In this document: piece after piece, positions 12,211 to 23,164 of the stretch
How the letters are laid out: every line of letters begins with the position of its first letter
Numbering within the stretch: position 1 is the stretch's first letter
Assembly (NCBI RefSeq): GCF_026151205.1
Contig: NC_087072.1
Location: forward strand, 11,198,169 to 11,262,168
DNA: 64,000 bases
Origin: Bolinopsis microptera
Taxonomy: Eukaryota; Ctenophora; Tentaculata; Lobata; Bolinopsidae
Direction of reading: 5' to 3'
Notes under the pieces: model-generated
The model's database searches: none
What the model was told of the DNA's origin: nothing
The model's input: the letters and a program-made list of their open reading frames with translations, nothing else
Program-made: the position numbers and the translations under genes

Positions 12211-14684
12211 AGGCATTTCTGGAAATATTAGCATTCACGTTTGTCATGTTATGTATAATGTTTAATCCATTTTCAACCTTCCCAATTACAATTGAATTCT
12301 GGTAACGTGATGATAATTAATCATGAATGATTATAGATAGTAATAATAATAATAATAAATTAATGTTATTTTTATACAGCACCAAAAGGTTAAATAATTT
12401 AAATTTAACCCTTATGCTCAGCTGTAAATGATACTTAAGTTAACGAGAGTGTGCATCTTTGCCTTAGGTGAAACAAGAAACTGTTCAGAAAACAGACGTT
12501 AAAAATTGTTAATAAAATCGTGACTAAATAAGGCAGATGCACCTAACAAGCAGGCTTAGCAGGTTTTCTAACAGAGGACTTGAGGAAAGGATGATGACTG
12601 CAAGAAATCACAGTATGAAACTCATCAGCCTATCAAATGTAAAAATCAGGATAATAAAAATGAAATTCCCTAAAATATTAAAAATTCTATAAAAATTCTA
12701 TAGAAATTCTATATGCAAATGAATTATCATTGAAATAGGTTAATTAACTAAACTTAATCATTTGAGTAAACCACGGTGTTATTGCAAAGAACCATGACAA
12801 GGGTATCAGACCTATATTAATCTAAGAGACGAAACAAAACGAATCATCATACAACAAATTTTAAAATCCTGCGGCACAGGATCCTGTTGTTTTCCTACTC
12901 TGCCTCTCCCAAACCCCTCTCCTTCTCCTTTCTTCAGGTTTATTCTTCAATTTTTTAAATTAGATAGCAGATATATTTTCTTTCGAATGTAGTAATGGCA
13001 TTATACATTATTTGGTGTCGTATGTATGTTGTGTTTAGTGTTTGCTAACTAGGTATGTGCTATATTAGTGCTTTTCATGCAACAAGTAAAACAAATCCTT
13101 TATATCATGTTTCCAGGGTTTGGACTGGAATTGCCCGCTTAAAGAACCTCCATCGCGTTACATTACATAATTTTCTCAATAAATGTAATAGATTTGTAGT
13201 GTTGTAATTAGTTTAAAACATTTTGAAGAATTTTGAGGCTCACGACGTCTCGTCCCATGGGTTGAGTTGTAAGCTGAGTATATGTTCAAATCGCCTTACT
13301 TCGTATGGTGAAACATCGACAGGTTTGCCTTGACCTTTCGGACGAGTGTGATCCAAAAATATGATCACCATGACCATGAACATTACTTTGACACGTGAAC
13401 TTATCAAACGACTGTAATGATTCCATTAAATTTTCTTAGTATATTTAGCTAGTTTATAGTAGATACACACGATCACAGAATAGAGGAGCACAATTGGGCT
13501 CTTTGTTCTGCGACCGTGTTTCCTCGGTGGGCTGACAGGTTTTTGTTGTGTAGTAGTGCTGGGGAAAAAACACGCTTTAAATATCAATGAGTGTAAATAT
13601 TGTTAATTGACATTAGTGCCACAGTTTATGTGGTAAAAACAAATTTATGGTCAAACATTATATATCGTAGAAGGGCATGATTTACCAACATCACTAAGCA
13701 TCTGGATGGATAATTAGCACACAAGGATAAACTGACCTTTAAACATGACCACCAGCAATATCATACAACCATAGCTCCAAAATAAATAAATTGCTCTACA
13801 TAGAAACATCTGGCCTGATCTTATCACATTGTGGTCCCCTGGGGTTCGGTAAAGCCCTTACAGGCAACTGGGTCCTTTTACCAGCCACAATAAAATTGGT
13901 CATGCCAGTACTGTCATAAACTGTGACCAAATATTTAAAAATTAGATATCTTTTGCTAAATTTTAAATTTTAAGTCATAGAGTAATCTTCTTAGTTTTAA
14001 AAATTTTTAAGAATAATATTTTACCCTAACTATGATGTGGTGGCATTTCATACTTAACTAAAATTCAACTTTGAAAGTCAATAGATTATTAGTCACAACG
14101 AAATTATAGTTTAAGACATCCATTTTGCATTGTGTTTCCAATATTAGAATTTATGATATGTATTGATTGAATAATTGGTAATAAATTTAACTTTTGTTTT
14201 ATTAACTTTTGTTTTATTATAGACTCCAAATATACAAACAATCTGAATACTCCAATATACAATAAAAATTGATTGAAAGAGATTACTGCAGAACAGTAAC
14301 TGACGATAAAAATTATATCTGAAGATCCAATACAGTCATACCAAACAATCTGGGCAACATAAAAGTAGAGACGGTGAAATAAAGAGAGGAAAAAAATGCT
14401 CTAGTACTTGAGACAAAATACAAAGAATAAGGTAGCTTTCTCCCGGGTGCCAACCCAAAAAATTTTGGTGTCCCAGGATAGAGCCTCCTCTTCTGACCTA
14501 CAATACAATTTTGTTGGCAGACACAATGAAACGCAAAAAAGATTATTATCTTAAATGTTGCCCAAAAATCCTTGAAAATTAAGAGCCTAAAATAATTTAA
14601 TTTAAAGCGTAAAAATGACCTGCTATAGATGTAAATTGTTTTTTAAAACCTTCTATAATGGATAAGTTACTCAGTACAAATCAA
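12211..14684. other. No gene recognised
   Basis: AT-rich sequence with a short TAA/AAT microsatellite near 12339-12358 and no exon series or element ends that I could support. Confidence 0.45.
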
Positions 14685-14970
14685 AGGACTTTCTAAACAG
14701 GTAAGCTTTAAGTTTTCCCTTAAAGTCCTTGATGTTTACACATTTCCTGATTTCTTGAGGAAGATTGTTCCATAATCTTGGAGCAGATGAAGAGAAGGCT
14801 CTGGGTGGACTGTTTATGGGGCAATGAAGAGACACATCTCTGCCACCACTGGAATTATACTTAACAAGGTTTGACAGGTATGAAGGTGCTAGCCCATGGA
14901 GCAGTTTGAAAGTTAGCAGGAGTATTTTAAATTCAATACGTTCTTGTACCTTGAGCCAATAGTATGTAGG
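14685..14970 (-). pseudogene. LINE ORF2 C-terminal remnant (CR1/L2-type)
   Basis: Read on the minus strand from about 14965 down to 14692, an open frame without a start codon gives YYWLKVQERIEFKILLLTFK, then LLHGLAPSYLSNLVKYNSS, RAFSSSAPRLWNNLPQEIR and KDFKGKLKAYLF. This is the conserved C-terminal block found after the reverse transcriptase in CR1/L2-group LINEs. No reverse transcriptase motifs remain upstream, so the copy is 5'-truncated or decayed. The family call rests on motif pattern alone. Confidence 0.75.
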
Positions 14971-16237
14971 TATTAACTTTTAAGAATTGATGAAATTATA
15001 ATTACGTACTTGTGGTGTTGTTGGCAACATGTTTGAACAGAGTCGATTGAGTTATAATCATTAAACAGCATTATGTCTGATTTAGGGCAGCCATCTCATG
15101 GAAAATGTGTGCACAACGCATGTGTTACGACCTTATTAATTTAGTTCGAATTTAGTACATTTGTTTGAAAATAAAACTTGTGTTTGGTGTCATTTAATCT
15201 TAATTTACAATTTGTTGTGAAAATTTTTAATAAAAATATTTTGTTGCTGTAAAAAGCAATTTTCAACAAAAATTATAGGTCAGCATTTCAAAAAGGGGCG
15301 GCGACCGCCTGCATCGCCCTCCCCCTCGGCACGCCCCTGCGTGTAACCTGCTTCAATGGTTTGTGTGCATGTGTGGTGGAGTGAGTTTGCTACACGTTGT
15401 ATACCTCTCGTGCACGCTTAAAAGGGGTTACAGCGTGTGTCAAGAGTGAGTGTAGAACGTAATGATCGACTGATTCTGTTGCATAGTATTACCTTGGTTA
15501 CTATGCAACAGTGGTGTAACGACTGTTCATAAGCAAAAAGGTATTTGATTTATTTAGAAGAATAACCATTAGACACGTTGTACGGTTTGAAATATCGATG
15601 GCCTCATATTTGATGATGAAAATCTAAATATTATAGGCTACAATGAGCATTTTAGTAACAAATAGTATGAAAGATCTGAAATTTAAAAAATAAAAACCCT
15701 AAAAATATTTACACCCCAAGTTAAAAATTTAAATACTTTATTTTTAAAAACACTATCAAATAAGGTGGTTGATCAGTCACTTGTGTCATTACGACGAAGT
15801 CGTTATATCAAGTCAAAATATTCCCCAAAATAATTTAAAGACGATTCCCGATCAAAAACGTTTTTGGTAGAAAAAGTTTTTCGAGTTACATAAATATCAA
15901 TGGAGATGCAATTTTATAGATAAAATCAATAAAGCTTAAAAGTGAAGCCCAAAACAAAGTAACACACCCAACAATGGTTGAGATGTGATACATCCAAGCA
16001 GTCTAAGTCGACAATAATATCATGTGAGTTAATATAAAACTAGCTCCAATGTTCATGTAACCAGACAGGTTCTACCAATCCAAAGAGTTAAGTAGGTTTC
16101 CATTCAGTCAGTAGTAAACAGTGTCTAGCACTGGTCGTCCTAAGAGGGACTCCCCATTTATTACAGGCCTGGGTAAGGCCGCGTACATACCAATGGATAG
16201 AGCATTGGCCGTCTAGTGTAGGGACTAGACTCCCCAG
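14971..16237. other. Intergenic and LINE 3'-flank sequence
   Basis: No gene is visible. At 15478-15525 there is TTGCATAGTATTACC then GGTTACTATGCAACAGTGGTGTAACG, an imperfect inverted pair related to the target and terminus of the hAT-like element. A GC-rich patch at 15293-15345 resembles its subterminal G/C-rich sequence. From about 16237 downward lies the probable 3' untranslated end of the LINE at 16238-21122; its exact end was not determined. Confidence 0.45.
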
Positions 16238-19200
16238 CTAGGCGTGGGTGGGCCCTGTAGAAATACAGATCTTCCTTCTTAGCTTGAGGTCATCATTATT
16301 CACACATTCACTGCAGATTTGGATGAACTTTGGATCTCTGGAGCAGTTTAGGATCGCCAAGTGTGGAGTACCCAGATCTTCCAGATTGGAGACCTCGTTA
16401 CCAATACTGAGAAGATATGAGGCTTGGTCCCTAAGGTCTTCGTCAACATGACCACAACTAGTCAGTATATGAATTGCAGTTTGTTCTTCATGACCACAGG
16501 AACAATAGGGAGATGGCCATTTCAGTCTGTCAAGGACAAAAAGAAATGAGTTTAGAAGATTGTTTTTGTAAAACAAGCTCATGACTAGAACCTCAGTTTC
16601 TCTGCTAGTATGATAAGGGAACTTCAGGGGGGTGGTAGACACCACGGGAATTTGAGACCAGCCCTCCATTTGTAACTGGTTCTTAATAGATTCCTGCCAT
16701 ACGAATTCAGTGAATTGTTTGATAGAGACCTTGGTGTAATGGCAGGCTTTCCTAGAGAGCTCGAACAATTTCGAGGCATCATTCAGTCCAATTATTATTG
16801 CATCACCTGGCAGAACAGAGTCAGCATGTACTTTAACCTTCCACTTTAGAAATTTCAGCACATCCCGCATCTGGCCCAGAATTTTTGTGTTTCCGGATTC
16901 TATCTCTCTGCATATGAAGTCATGGTGTACATCGATATGTATACTACTGAATACCTTCAGGTAATGCTTTACCGATATTATTCTGTTTGTAACCCGGAGT
17001 GGGGGTATTCCCAAGATGACCTCTAGTATGGCATTTTGAACATTGAAGACTGCTCCCACAGCAGATTTTGCAACCTTGTACCAAAGTTTGTTCAGTTCCA
17101 GCATGTTGGCATTAGTTTGCCAGATAAACGAGCCATAGAAGAGGGAGGAAAACATCACAGTTTTGGCTAACCTCACTAGGACCTTTTGGTTCATCCCCCA
17201 GTTACGGTTTGTATACCTGCTCAGACAAACCCAGCGGTAGATTAGCTTGTTGTATACATCCTGGCTGTGCTGCTTGAAGTTCAACTTACTGTCAAGTGTT
17301 ATACCAAGTACTTTGCTGCTGTCTGTGAGATAGATGGTGTTTCCACATAGATCAAAGGATTTGGGAACAGCTGAAGCATCTTGGCATTGGAAACATATAA
17401 CTTCTGTTTTATTCACATTACAGTTTATGACCATCCTCCATTGAGAAGTCCATTCCCCTATGAATCCCATCGCCAGCTCTAGGTAAAAGAGACATTCTTC
17501 AAGATCTTTTCCAGTCACTTTGATGGTTCCATCATCTGGAAATTTGAAGGCCTGAATCTGCTCATACAGTTGACACAGGGTCTCCATGTCGAACACATAA
17601 AATTTGAAAAGGATTGGTGACAGAACAGAGCCTTGTGGCAGCCCATAATCGAGGCACACCCTAACAGGACCAATGAAACCATTTAGGAGGAGGCTTACCG
17701 TCCTCCCAAAGAGGAAACTATCAATTGTTCTTAGGTAGCATCCATGCACACCAACCTTCCATAGTTTCACTATCAGGCCTTGTTTCCACACCGAGTCAAA
17801 TGCTTTTTCGAAGTCAATGAATAGGCAGAGAACGGTCAGTTTTTTCATCATGTCTCCTTTAATTCCAGCTGTTAGCCTGTGCAGATACCTTATAGTGTTT
17901 CTACCTTTTGAGAAGCCTTCTTGGTTGCTATCAATGAGTCCGATAGTGAAAAGATATGTTTCCAGCCGGCATGCAAGAATCCGTTCAAAGAGTTTGCCTA
18001 AATATGAAGAGATTGAGATTGGTCTGTAAGAACCAGGCTTTGCATAACTGCTCTTTCCTTCTTTTTTCAGAAATATTATGTTAGATGCATTCCAAACCCA
18101 TTTTCCATTTCTCAGGCAGAGGCTAAAAAGTATACTCAGGGCATGCAATGCGTTTGGACCAAGGTGTTTGAGCATAGATGGATGAACTTGGCAGTTGTCG
18201 AAACTTCCTGCTGTGGATTTATTTCCCTTAATTATACCAAGGATTTCCCCGTGTGTAACTGGGCAGTAAAGCTTTGAGCTGTGTTGAAAGTTATCCATGG
18301 AATCAGCAAATGGCTGAAATCCATCCTCTTTGATTTCTGAGTATAGTTTGTTGGTTTCATTATAGAAGTTCTGATCAAATTTATCTATGTTTTCTACAAT
18401 GTGCTTACCCATGAAGAATGTCTCAAACAACTCTTTTTCTATTTCTTTATTCTCTGTCATGACTGTCCCATCCTCATTAACCAGAGCTTCCACTTGTTGG
18501 TCAGTTGGAGGCTTAAAAAGTCTGTTGAAGTCGTTCCAGAATTTGTTTGCTTGAGCTACATTTAGATTTTGGGTCTTGTTCACTATAAACTGCTGACATG
18601 CTTGTTTCCTTGTTTCCTCAAAGATTTCTTTTGCTGCTTGAAACCTCTCAAAGGCTTCATCTGTGTTTCTGGTCAGGTAGGTTCCAAGCGCATCCCTTAG
18701 TTCTTTTGATTTAGATGACAGCTCTTTTGTCCAGTAGGGCTTACTGTGTTTTGTAACCAGCTTTAGTGAGCAGTTTGCTTTTGTAGCTTCATTTATTGTA
18801 TCTTCAATTAGCTTCCATAAGTTGTCAATACTGTTGTCAAAAGCTAAGGATTCGGTTGCTTCTGCAGAAAGTGTCTGTTCTATATCACTAGTCCAGTCGT
18901 CCCAGTTCATGGAGGATAGATCCAGTTTCTTTTCCGATTTTTTGGCATCTCTGGGACATCTGGGGTTGATAGTTATTGTCACAGGAACATGACCCCTTAC
19001 TGGGGCTCCACTGTACAGAATGGCTTTGTCATCAGTGAAAGGAGTGCCCAGATTGTAGTCTAGGTCATTCGATGTAATGAAGAAATCAATGAGGCTGCTA
19101 CCATTTTTTGATAGAAAGGTCCTAGATGAAGGAGCATGAACACTAAACTTTGACCAGTCTAGACATTCCTCAAGGCACTTACCATATTTGTTATTGACTG

Positions 19201-19708
19201 AGTCATTCCAGATAATGTGGCGAGCATTAAAGTCCCCCATGGTAATAATTCCTGAGCACTGGTGTTTCTTGGCAAGATTATAGGCTTTGTCAAGCATTCC
19301 ATTAAATTCCTTCACACCGGATAGATAGTCCAGTTTCAGATAGACATTACCAATTATGTACCGTTTTCCACTCCAACACAGCATACCCCAAACAGTATCA
19401 ATGTTCTTTGAACACTTAGAGATGTCACAGAATTGGGTGAACATTGCATCATTTCGAACCATAACAGCACAGCCTTTGTTGGTCTGGTTGTTGGTGTCCT
19501 CGTAAGTTTTCATGTTGTCCAGTTTCTTGTATTCCTGGTTTCTGCCAGTTTCTTGGATTGAGAGGAGAATAATATCATTATCAAACACATATTTGTTTAG
19601 CATCATGTGGCTTCGCTGGGAGAGCCCACAGATGTTGATAGTACATATTTTTCCTAGGATATTATTTTTACTTCTACCCATATCTAAACAGGAACTAGTG
19701 CTAGTCAT
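16238..19708 (-). CDS. LINE ORF2: endonuclease and reverse transcriptase
   Basis: The frame encodes 1156 residues. An apurinic-type endonuclease occupies about the first 250 residues, with NICGL, the QETG glutamate, GDFNARH, SLIDFFITS and a final GHVP. The reverse transcriptase follows, with SYRPISISS, LFIDFEKAFDSVW (motif A) and GLPQGSVLSPILF (motif B). Motif C is FPDD at residues 723-726, where FADD or YADD is usual. Both catalytic aspartates remain; the alanine position is proline (CCA instead of GCA), which could impair activity. The C-terminus has CSCGHEEQTAIHILTSC, a zinc-knuckle-like motif common in such LINEs. The protein nicks target DNA and copies the element RNA. Its start ATG overlaps the ORF1 stop (ATGACTAG), so reinitiation after termination is likely. 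Confidence 0.92.
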   Translation of the reverse strand: MTSTSSCLDMGRSKNNILGKICTINICGLSQRSHMMLNKYVFDNDIILLSIQETGRNQEYKKLDNMKTYEDTNNQTNKGCAVMVRNDAMFTQFCDISKCSKNIDTVWGMLCWSGKRYIIGNVYLKLDYLSGVKEFNGMLDKAYNLAKKHQCSGIITMGDFNARHIIWNDSVNNKYGKCLEECLDWSKFSVHAPSSRTFLSKNGSSLIDFFITSNDLDYNLGTPFTDDKAILYSGAPVRGHVPVTITINPRCPRDAKKSEKKLDLSSMNWDDWTSDIEQTLSAEATESLAFDNSIDNLWKLIEDTINEATKANCSLKLVTKHSKPYWTKELSSKSKELRDALGTYLTRNTDEAFERFQAAKEIFEETRKQACQQFIVNKTQNLNVAQANKFWNDFNRLFKPPTDQQVEALVNEDGTVMTENKEIEKELFETFFMGKHIVENIDKFDQNFYNETNKLYSEIKEDGFQPFADSMDNFQHSSKLYCPVTHGEILGIIKGNKSTAGSFDNCQVHPSMLKHLGPNALHALSILFSLCLRNGKWVWNASNIIFLKKEGKSSYAKPGSYRPISISSYLGKLFERILACRLETYLFTIGLIDSNQEGFSKGRNTIRYLHRLTAGIKGDMMKKLTVLCLFIDFEKAFDSVWKQGLIVKLWKVGVHGCYLRTIDSFLFGRTVSLLLNGFIGPVRVCLDYGLPQGSVLSPILFKFYVFDMETLCQLYEQIQAFKFPDDGTIKVTGKDLEECLFYLELAMGFIGEWTSQWRMVINCNVNKTEVICFQCQDASAVPKSFDLCGNTIYLTDSSKVLGITLDSKLNFKQHSQDVYNKLIYRWVCLSRYTNRNWGMNQKVLVRLAKTVMFSSLFYGSFIWQTNANMLELNKLWYKVAKSAVGAVFNVQNAILEVILGIPPLRVTNRIISVKHYLKVFSSIHIDVHHDFICREIESGNTKILGQMRDVLKFLKWKVKVHADSVLPGDAIIIGLNDASKLFELSRKACHYTKVSIKQFTEFVWQESIKNQLQMEGWSQIPVVSTTPLKFPYHTSRETEVLVMSLFYKNNLLNSFLFVLDRLKWPSPYCSCGHEEQTAIHILTSCGHVDEDLRDQASYLLSIGNEVSNLEDLGTPHLAILNCSRDPKFIQICSECVNNDDLKLRRKICISTGPTHA

Positions 19709-21122
19709 ATTGACGATCTACTGAGAATTGAGCCAATTTATTCTTGTATACTTCACAATCATAGGAGCCAGCTTTGTGATCTTTGTTGCAGTGTGCACAT
19801 TTGAATCCTGTGGTTATGTCACATGAAAGACTCTCATGATTTCCTGCACATTTCCCACACTTAGCAGATTTGTTGCAGTACCTGTGAACATGGCCCCAGC
19901 CCTGACACTTATTGCACTTTATTACTCTTGATTTTCGTTTGTATTCCTCAACAATGTATCTCTGGTTGCAGAATTTTATCTTTTCATCCATTACTTTGAG
20001 CAGGCTGTTTCTAGATTTGAATTCAACTTTAATCAGTCCCATGAATGAATTGTCACCTTTGCGCTTGAGGAACTCGCAGCCCTCTATATCCTCTGAGTAA
20101 TTATTCATGATATCATCTTTCATCTGATCTTCAGATAGGTCATCGTAAACGTGTTTGACTATTCCAGTGGTGTTGTCAGCTCCCGGAATTTTCATGCCCT
20201 TGTTTCCTCCAAAGAATTCAGTAGACCAGCTATCATGAACCGACTTGGCAGTGGTCTCATCCTCAAACTCAAAGGTTATAGAACCAGATGCTGTTAGGCG
20301 ACAGTGTTTAATGACTAAGCCTTTGTGGTGTTTGTTGAACTCTTTCCTGATATCACGACTGGTGCGGATGTTAGTGTCACCTGGTCTGACTGCCACTCTT
20401 ATCCGTTTGAGCTTATCTGCATTCTGGCTATCCCTAGTAGATTTAGTCATTGTGTGGAGACTCTCAACCAAGTTTGTAGGAAGCAAAGCACTTCGATGGT
20501 GATTCGCATTACTTGCTTTACTGGTCACTCCACTATAGGATGGTTTACTGGCAATACTAACAAGATCCTCTACCTGATCTGACATGAGATTAATTGTATT
20601 TGCCGTCTTGGTAACCTTCTTTTCAATTCGCCTTAGCTTGAGGGCAGCACTGCCATAAACTCTATTGCAGGGTGGACATAGAACCTTGACATAGCCAGGG
20701 GACTTTGTAATAAAATCAAATTCTGGTTTAGTAAGGGGTCTGCTAGAGCATTGGTTGTGAAAATACATGTTACAACCATCACATTCAATTCCCGATCCAC
20801 TGGAATCGCTTTTGTCTGTGACTTCCCCAGCACATACTTGGCATGGATATAACACTTTGCCAGACTTGTTTTTTGGAAACAGCCCTTCAAAACTGTCATC
20901 TTTTGTTTTAAAATCCACAAAATCACCATTTTTGAATATCACCTGTATGTCAGATTCATTGTATTCACTTAGCCCGTTGTTGTAAATTACGCTGGACTTC
21001 AATAGTTCGATCCTGCCGTCCAAGTCGTAGTCCTGTGGGGCAATCAGCTGAAGTTTACGGTGTATCTTGTCAATCTGGGGGGTTGAGACATTAGTCAAGG
21101 AAATAATAGTTTCGCCTGGCAT
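19701..21122 (-). CDS. LINE ORF1: PHD finger and zinc-knuckle RNA-binding protein
   Basis: The frame encodes 473 residues. A textbook C4HC3 PHD finger lies at residues 94-152 (C94, C97, C114, C117, H122, C125, C149, C152). A middle region has RRM-like character (VAVRPGDTN, SGSITFEFED, GLIKVEFKS). The last 80 residues carry CCHC-type knuckles (CNKCQGWGHVHRYC, CGKCAGNHESLSC, CAHCNKDHKAGSYDC). This is the expected chaperone or RNP protein of a LINE; PHD fingers in ORF1 are known in CR1-related families. The start was chosen as the first ATG of the uninterrupted frame. The stop lies eight bases inside ORF2. Confidence 0.9.
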   Translation of the reverse strand: MPGETIISLTNVSTPQIDKIHRKLQLIAPQDYDLDGRIELLKSSVIYNNGLSEYNESDIQVIFKNGDFVDFKTKDDSFEGLFPKNKSGKVLYPCQVCAGEVTDKSDSSGSGIECDGCNMYFHNQCSSRPLTKPEFDFITKSPGYVKVLCPPCNRVYGSAALKLRRIEKKVTKTANTINLMSDQVEDLVSIASKPSYSGVTSKASNANHHRSALLPTNLVESLHTMTKSTRDSQNADKLKRIRVAVRPGDTNIRTSRDIRKEFNKHHKGLVIKHCRLTASGSITFEFEDETTAKSVHDSWSTEFFGGNKGMKIPGADNTTGIVKHVYDDLSEDQMKDDIMNNYSEDIEGCEFLKRKGDNSFMGLIKVEFKSRNSLLKVMDEKIKFCNQRYIVEEYKRKSRVIKCNKCQGWGHVHRYCNKSAKCGKCAGNHESLSCDITTGFKCAHCNKDHKAGSYDCEVYKNKLAQFSVDRQYD

Positions 21123-21517
21123 AGTACCAAAGAGGATGAAGATACCAAAACCAAATCCAAGCTAATTAGATAGTAGTAAGGAGGTTGGGCCAAAGACTGG
21201 ATCAAAATCGAAAAAGTTTGAACCAACCGGAGAGGTTCCGACTTATGGGTCGGACTCCCTTTGTATATTTGGGAAGACGAGAAGAAGGAGATCTTCAGTT
21301 TCAGGTATTGAGGCGTTATCTGGTCTGAGTTTTCGTATTGTGGCCTCATAAAAGGAGTATGGGCAGTGATACTTGATAATCTTAGAGAATTATGAACTGC
21401 AGTGGTATTTGAACAAGTTTTGGACCGTTAGAATTTGTATATGAAAACATTAACATTTCCCACGTTTTAAAAAATCAATTGAGGCAACAACACAAAACTC
21501 ACTTTTGTTCTTTTAAC

Positions 21518-21876
21518 GGCCAGGTAGCGCAGTTGGTTAGAACGCCTGTCTTACAATCGTTAGGTTGCGAGTTCGAAACCCACTGACTGCCTGGTCGTGG
21601 GGTGAGCGTCGTCGACGTTCAGCTAAGGATCATGAGTGGTCTATGCAGCCCCCCGGTCTACTCAGCCGAATACTCGAGAAATCGGGTGTGAGGGTTAAAT
21701 GAGGAGCTGCACATTGCAGCAAAGTCTCGGACGAAGAAAGTATGGTACACACTACCTTAACCGTCACTGGCCAAAAAGATCCTTCGGCTTCCTGTAATTG
21801 GCTGGTTGCACTTGTGTAACATTGTGGCTGTTGGAATACACCGAAGTAAAATAAGTGTCTAGATAAAAAAAAAACA
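21518..21876 (+). mobile_element. tRNA-derived SINE
   Basis: The 5' head has a good A box (TAGCGCAGTTGG, 21525-21536) and B box (GAGTTCGAAACC, about 21569-21580) with a partly paired acceptor-like stem, as in a tRNA. A non-tRNA body of about 270 bases follows, ending in a run of A at about 21866-21875. The anticodon arm pairs poorly, so this is not a functional tRNA. Together these fit an RNA polymerase III SINE. No clear flanking duplication was found, and no second copy occurs in the window. Confidence 0.7.
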
Positions 21877-22128
21877 TTATTAAAGAACTCCCCTGATATC
21901 TTTTGATTTATTGAAACACGGGTACTAACTCTGCTAAACTGAACAAATTCTGAAACTTAGGTGAATAAGTGTACAACGTGCTAAACCGAAGTTCAGACTG
22001 ACCAGTGAAAATGGGCGAGCGTACCAAGTGTCATTTTAATTAGAAGTTTTAGTCAGTGATTTATTATTGAAGCTTGTAATTACAATAACTATTGCTCCTA
22101 TAAATACTTTAATTAATTGTTTGTTCCG

Positions 22129-22395
22129 TTATTCTTTTTCCTTCCTCTTTTCCTTGTCATCCCCTTTAGTTTTAAGATTCTTGCTATAAATGGCTATAGC
22201 TAACACTATTAATGCTAAGTACCAAACAACAAGTGGGAGGTGGATCGTTGGTATACCATTAAATCGATTTAACACCGCAATTCCAGTCGCAAGCCTGGGA
22301 CCACTACTAGCATAGTCACAACATCTACAAAGCTGCCATATAGCCTGACTGACAATTTTCACGACTGACTGACAATGTTTCTTCTTTTTCCCCAT
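22129..22395 (-). CDS. Possible small single-pass membrane protein
   Basis: An 88-residue frame begins MGKKKKHC, has a hydrophobic stretch IHLPLVVWYLALIVLAIAIY near the C-terminus, and ends in a highly charged KGDDKEKRKEKE tail. The basic start, single membrane segment and charged tail look protein-like. I recognise no family, and neither introns nor a promoter support it. It may be a chance frame. Confidence 0.28.
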   Translation of the reverse strand: MGKKKKHCQSVVKIVSQAIWQLCRCCDYASSGPRLATGIAVLNRFNGIPTIHLPLVVWYLALIVLAIAIYSKNLKTKGDDKEKRKEKE

Positions 22396-22475
22396 TTAGA
22401 ATACAAAGATTAGTACATTTTAGCTTATGATTAATATTATATTTTTACCTATAGTTTACCTAGATTATAAATAGT

Positions 22476-22610
22476 ATATAAAACAACTCAAAGGATAGTA
22501 TTCTGAAAATATGAAGGTATTCGATTTAACGCTCGATTTACATCATTCATACAACGGTAAAAACAATGAACAATAAATTTGTATAAATATGGAATACGCG
22601 AGCTGCGCGA
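22476..22610. repeat. Dispersed repeat shared with 42050-42090 and 43785-43905
   Basis: The stretch AACTCAAAGGATAGTATTCTGAAAATATGAAGGTATTCGATTTAACGC and the following ACAATAAA and TATGGAATACGCGAGCTG segments recur at 42050-42090 and 43785-43905, where about 1.7 kb of other sequence separates the two halves. It is an interspersed family of unknown type. Confidence 0.6.
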
Positions 22611-22960
22611 CTAAAATTTAATTTAATTTTAAAATAAATTGTGGCCTTAATCATTAAATTTATTTTAGATACATAAGAACATTTTTTCATAAGATTTAAA
22701 GAAAAACATTTTAAAATGAAATTATTGCATTCCATTAAAGTACTAAATAATTAAAATGCGCGAAAAATTTTAATATTTTGTTATCTTTTATTTTTATTTT
22801 TTGGGACTTTTTCCAATTGATCATTTATTCGGAAAAAAATTGTATGGTATCATTGAAAATTTATATTTATATTAACCTACCAAAATGCGCTGAGTTGGAC
22901 TCTTCAATGGTCTTGACGGTTTTAATATTTGGGACAAATATTTTACGAGTATCACTCGTG

Positions 22961-23103
22961 TTTACCTGGGGATTACTGGGCCGCGCTCAGCCTGTCATTC
23001 CGCCTAATCTCTATTCTAATCCTGGGGACCTCAGGCTATTATGTTCATAAACATAATTATAATAGAGATTCGGCGGAATGACAGGCTGAGCGCGGCCCAG
23101 TAA
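22961..23103. mobile_element. 143-bp inverted-repeat element with 8-bp target duplication
   Basis: Arms 22973-23015 and 23061-23103 are inverted copies of 43 bases with one mismatch, starting TTACTGGGCCGCGCTCAGCC, around a 45-base centre. CACTCGTG flanks the element at 22953-22960 and 23104-23111. A shorter relative at 34126-34206 has the centre and one arm only. The left end here starts TTTACCTGGGGA before the arm, so this copy may be a fused or dimeric form of the shorter element. It sits inside the dispersed element whose other copies start near 24251 and 45632. Confidence 0.7.
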
Positions 23104-23164
23104 CACTCGTGCCGTTAATTTTTTATGATTAACTTTTATGCCACAGTCAAAAATATTTTTATAC

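Larger units (their letters stand above)
16238..21122 (-). mobile_element. Nearly intact non-LTR retrotransposon (LINE), minus strand
   Basis: Two long open frames in the order ORF1 then ORF2 with an eight-base overlap form a standard two-ORF LINE. Both frames are uninterrupted. The 5' untranslated part probably continues to about 21350 and the 3' part below 16238. I could not define the ends or a target-site duplication, because no empty site is available. It has endonuclease before reverse transcriptase, a PHD finger in ORF1, no RNase H, and a C-terminal CxC..H..C motif. This suits the broad Jockey/CR1/I assemblage; the clade is unresolved. Confidence 0.88.

Noticed and set aside
21518..21595. 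Functional tRNA gene
   Set aside because: A and B boxes are good but the anticodon arm does not pair properly and a SINE body with an A tail follows.
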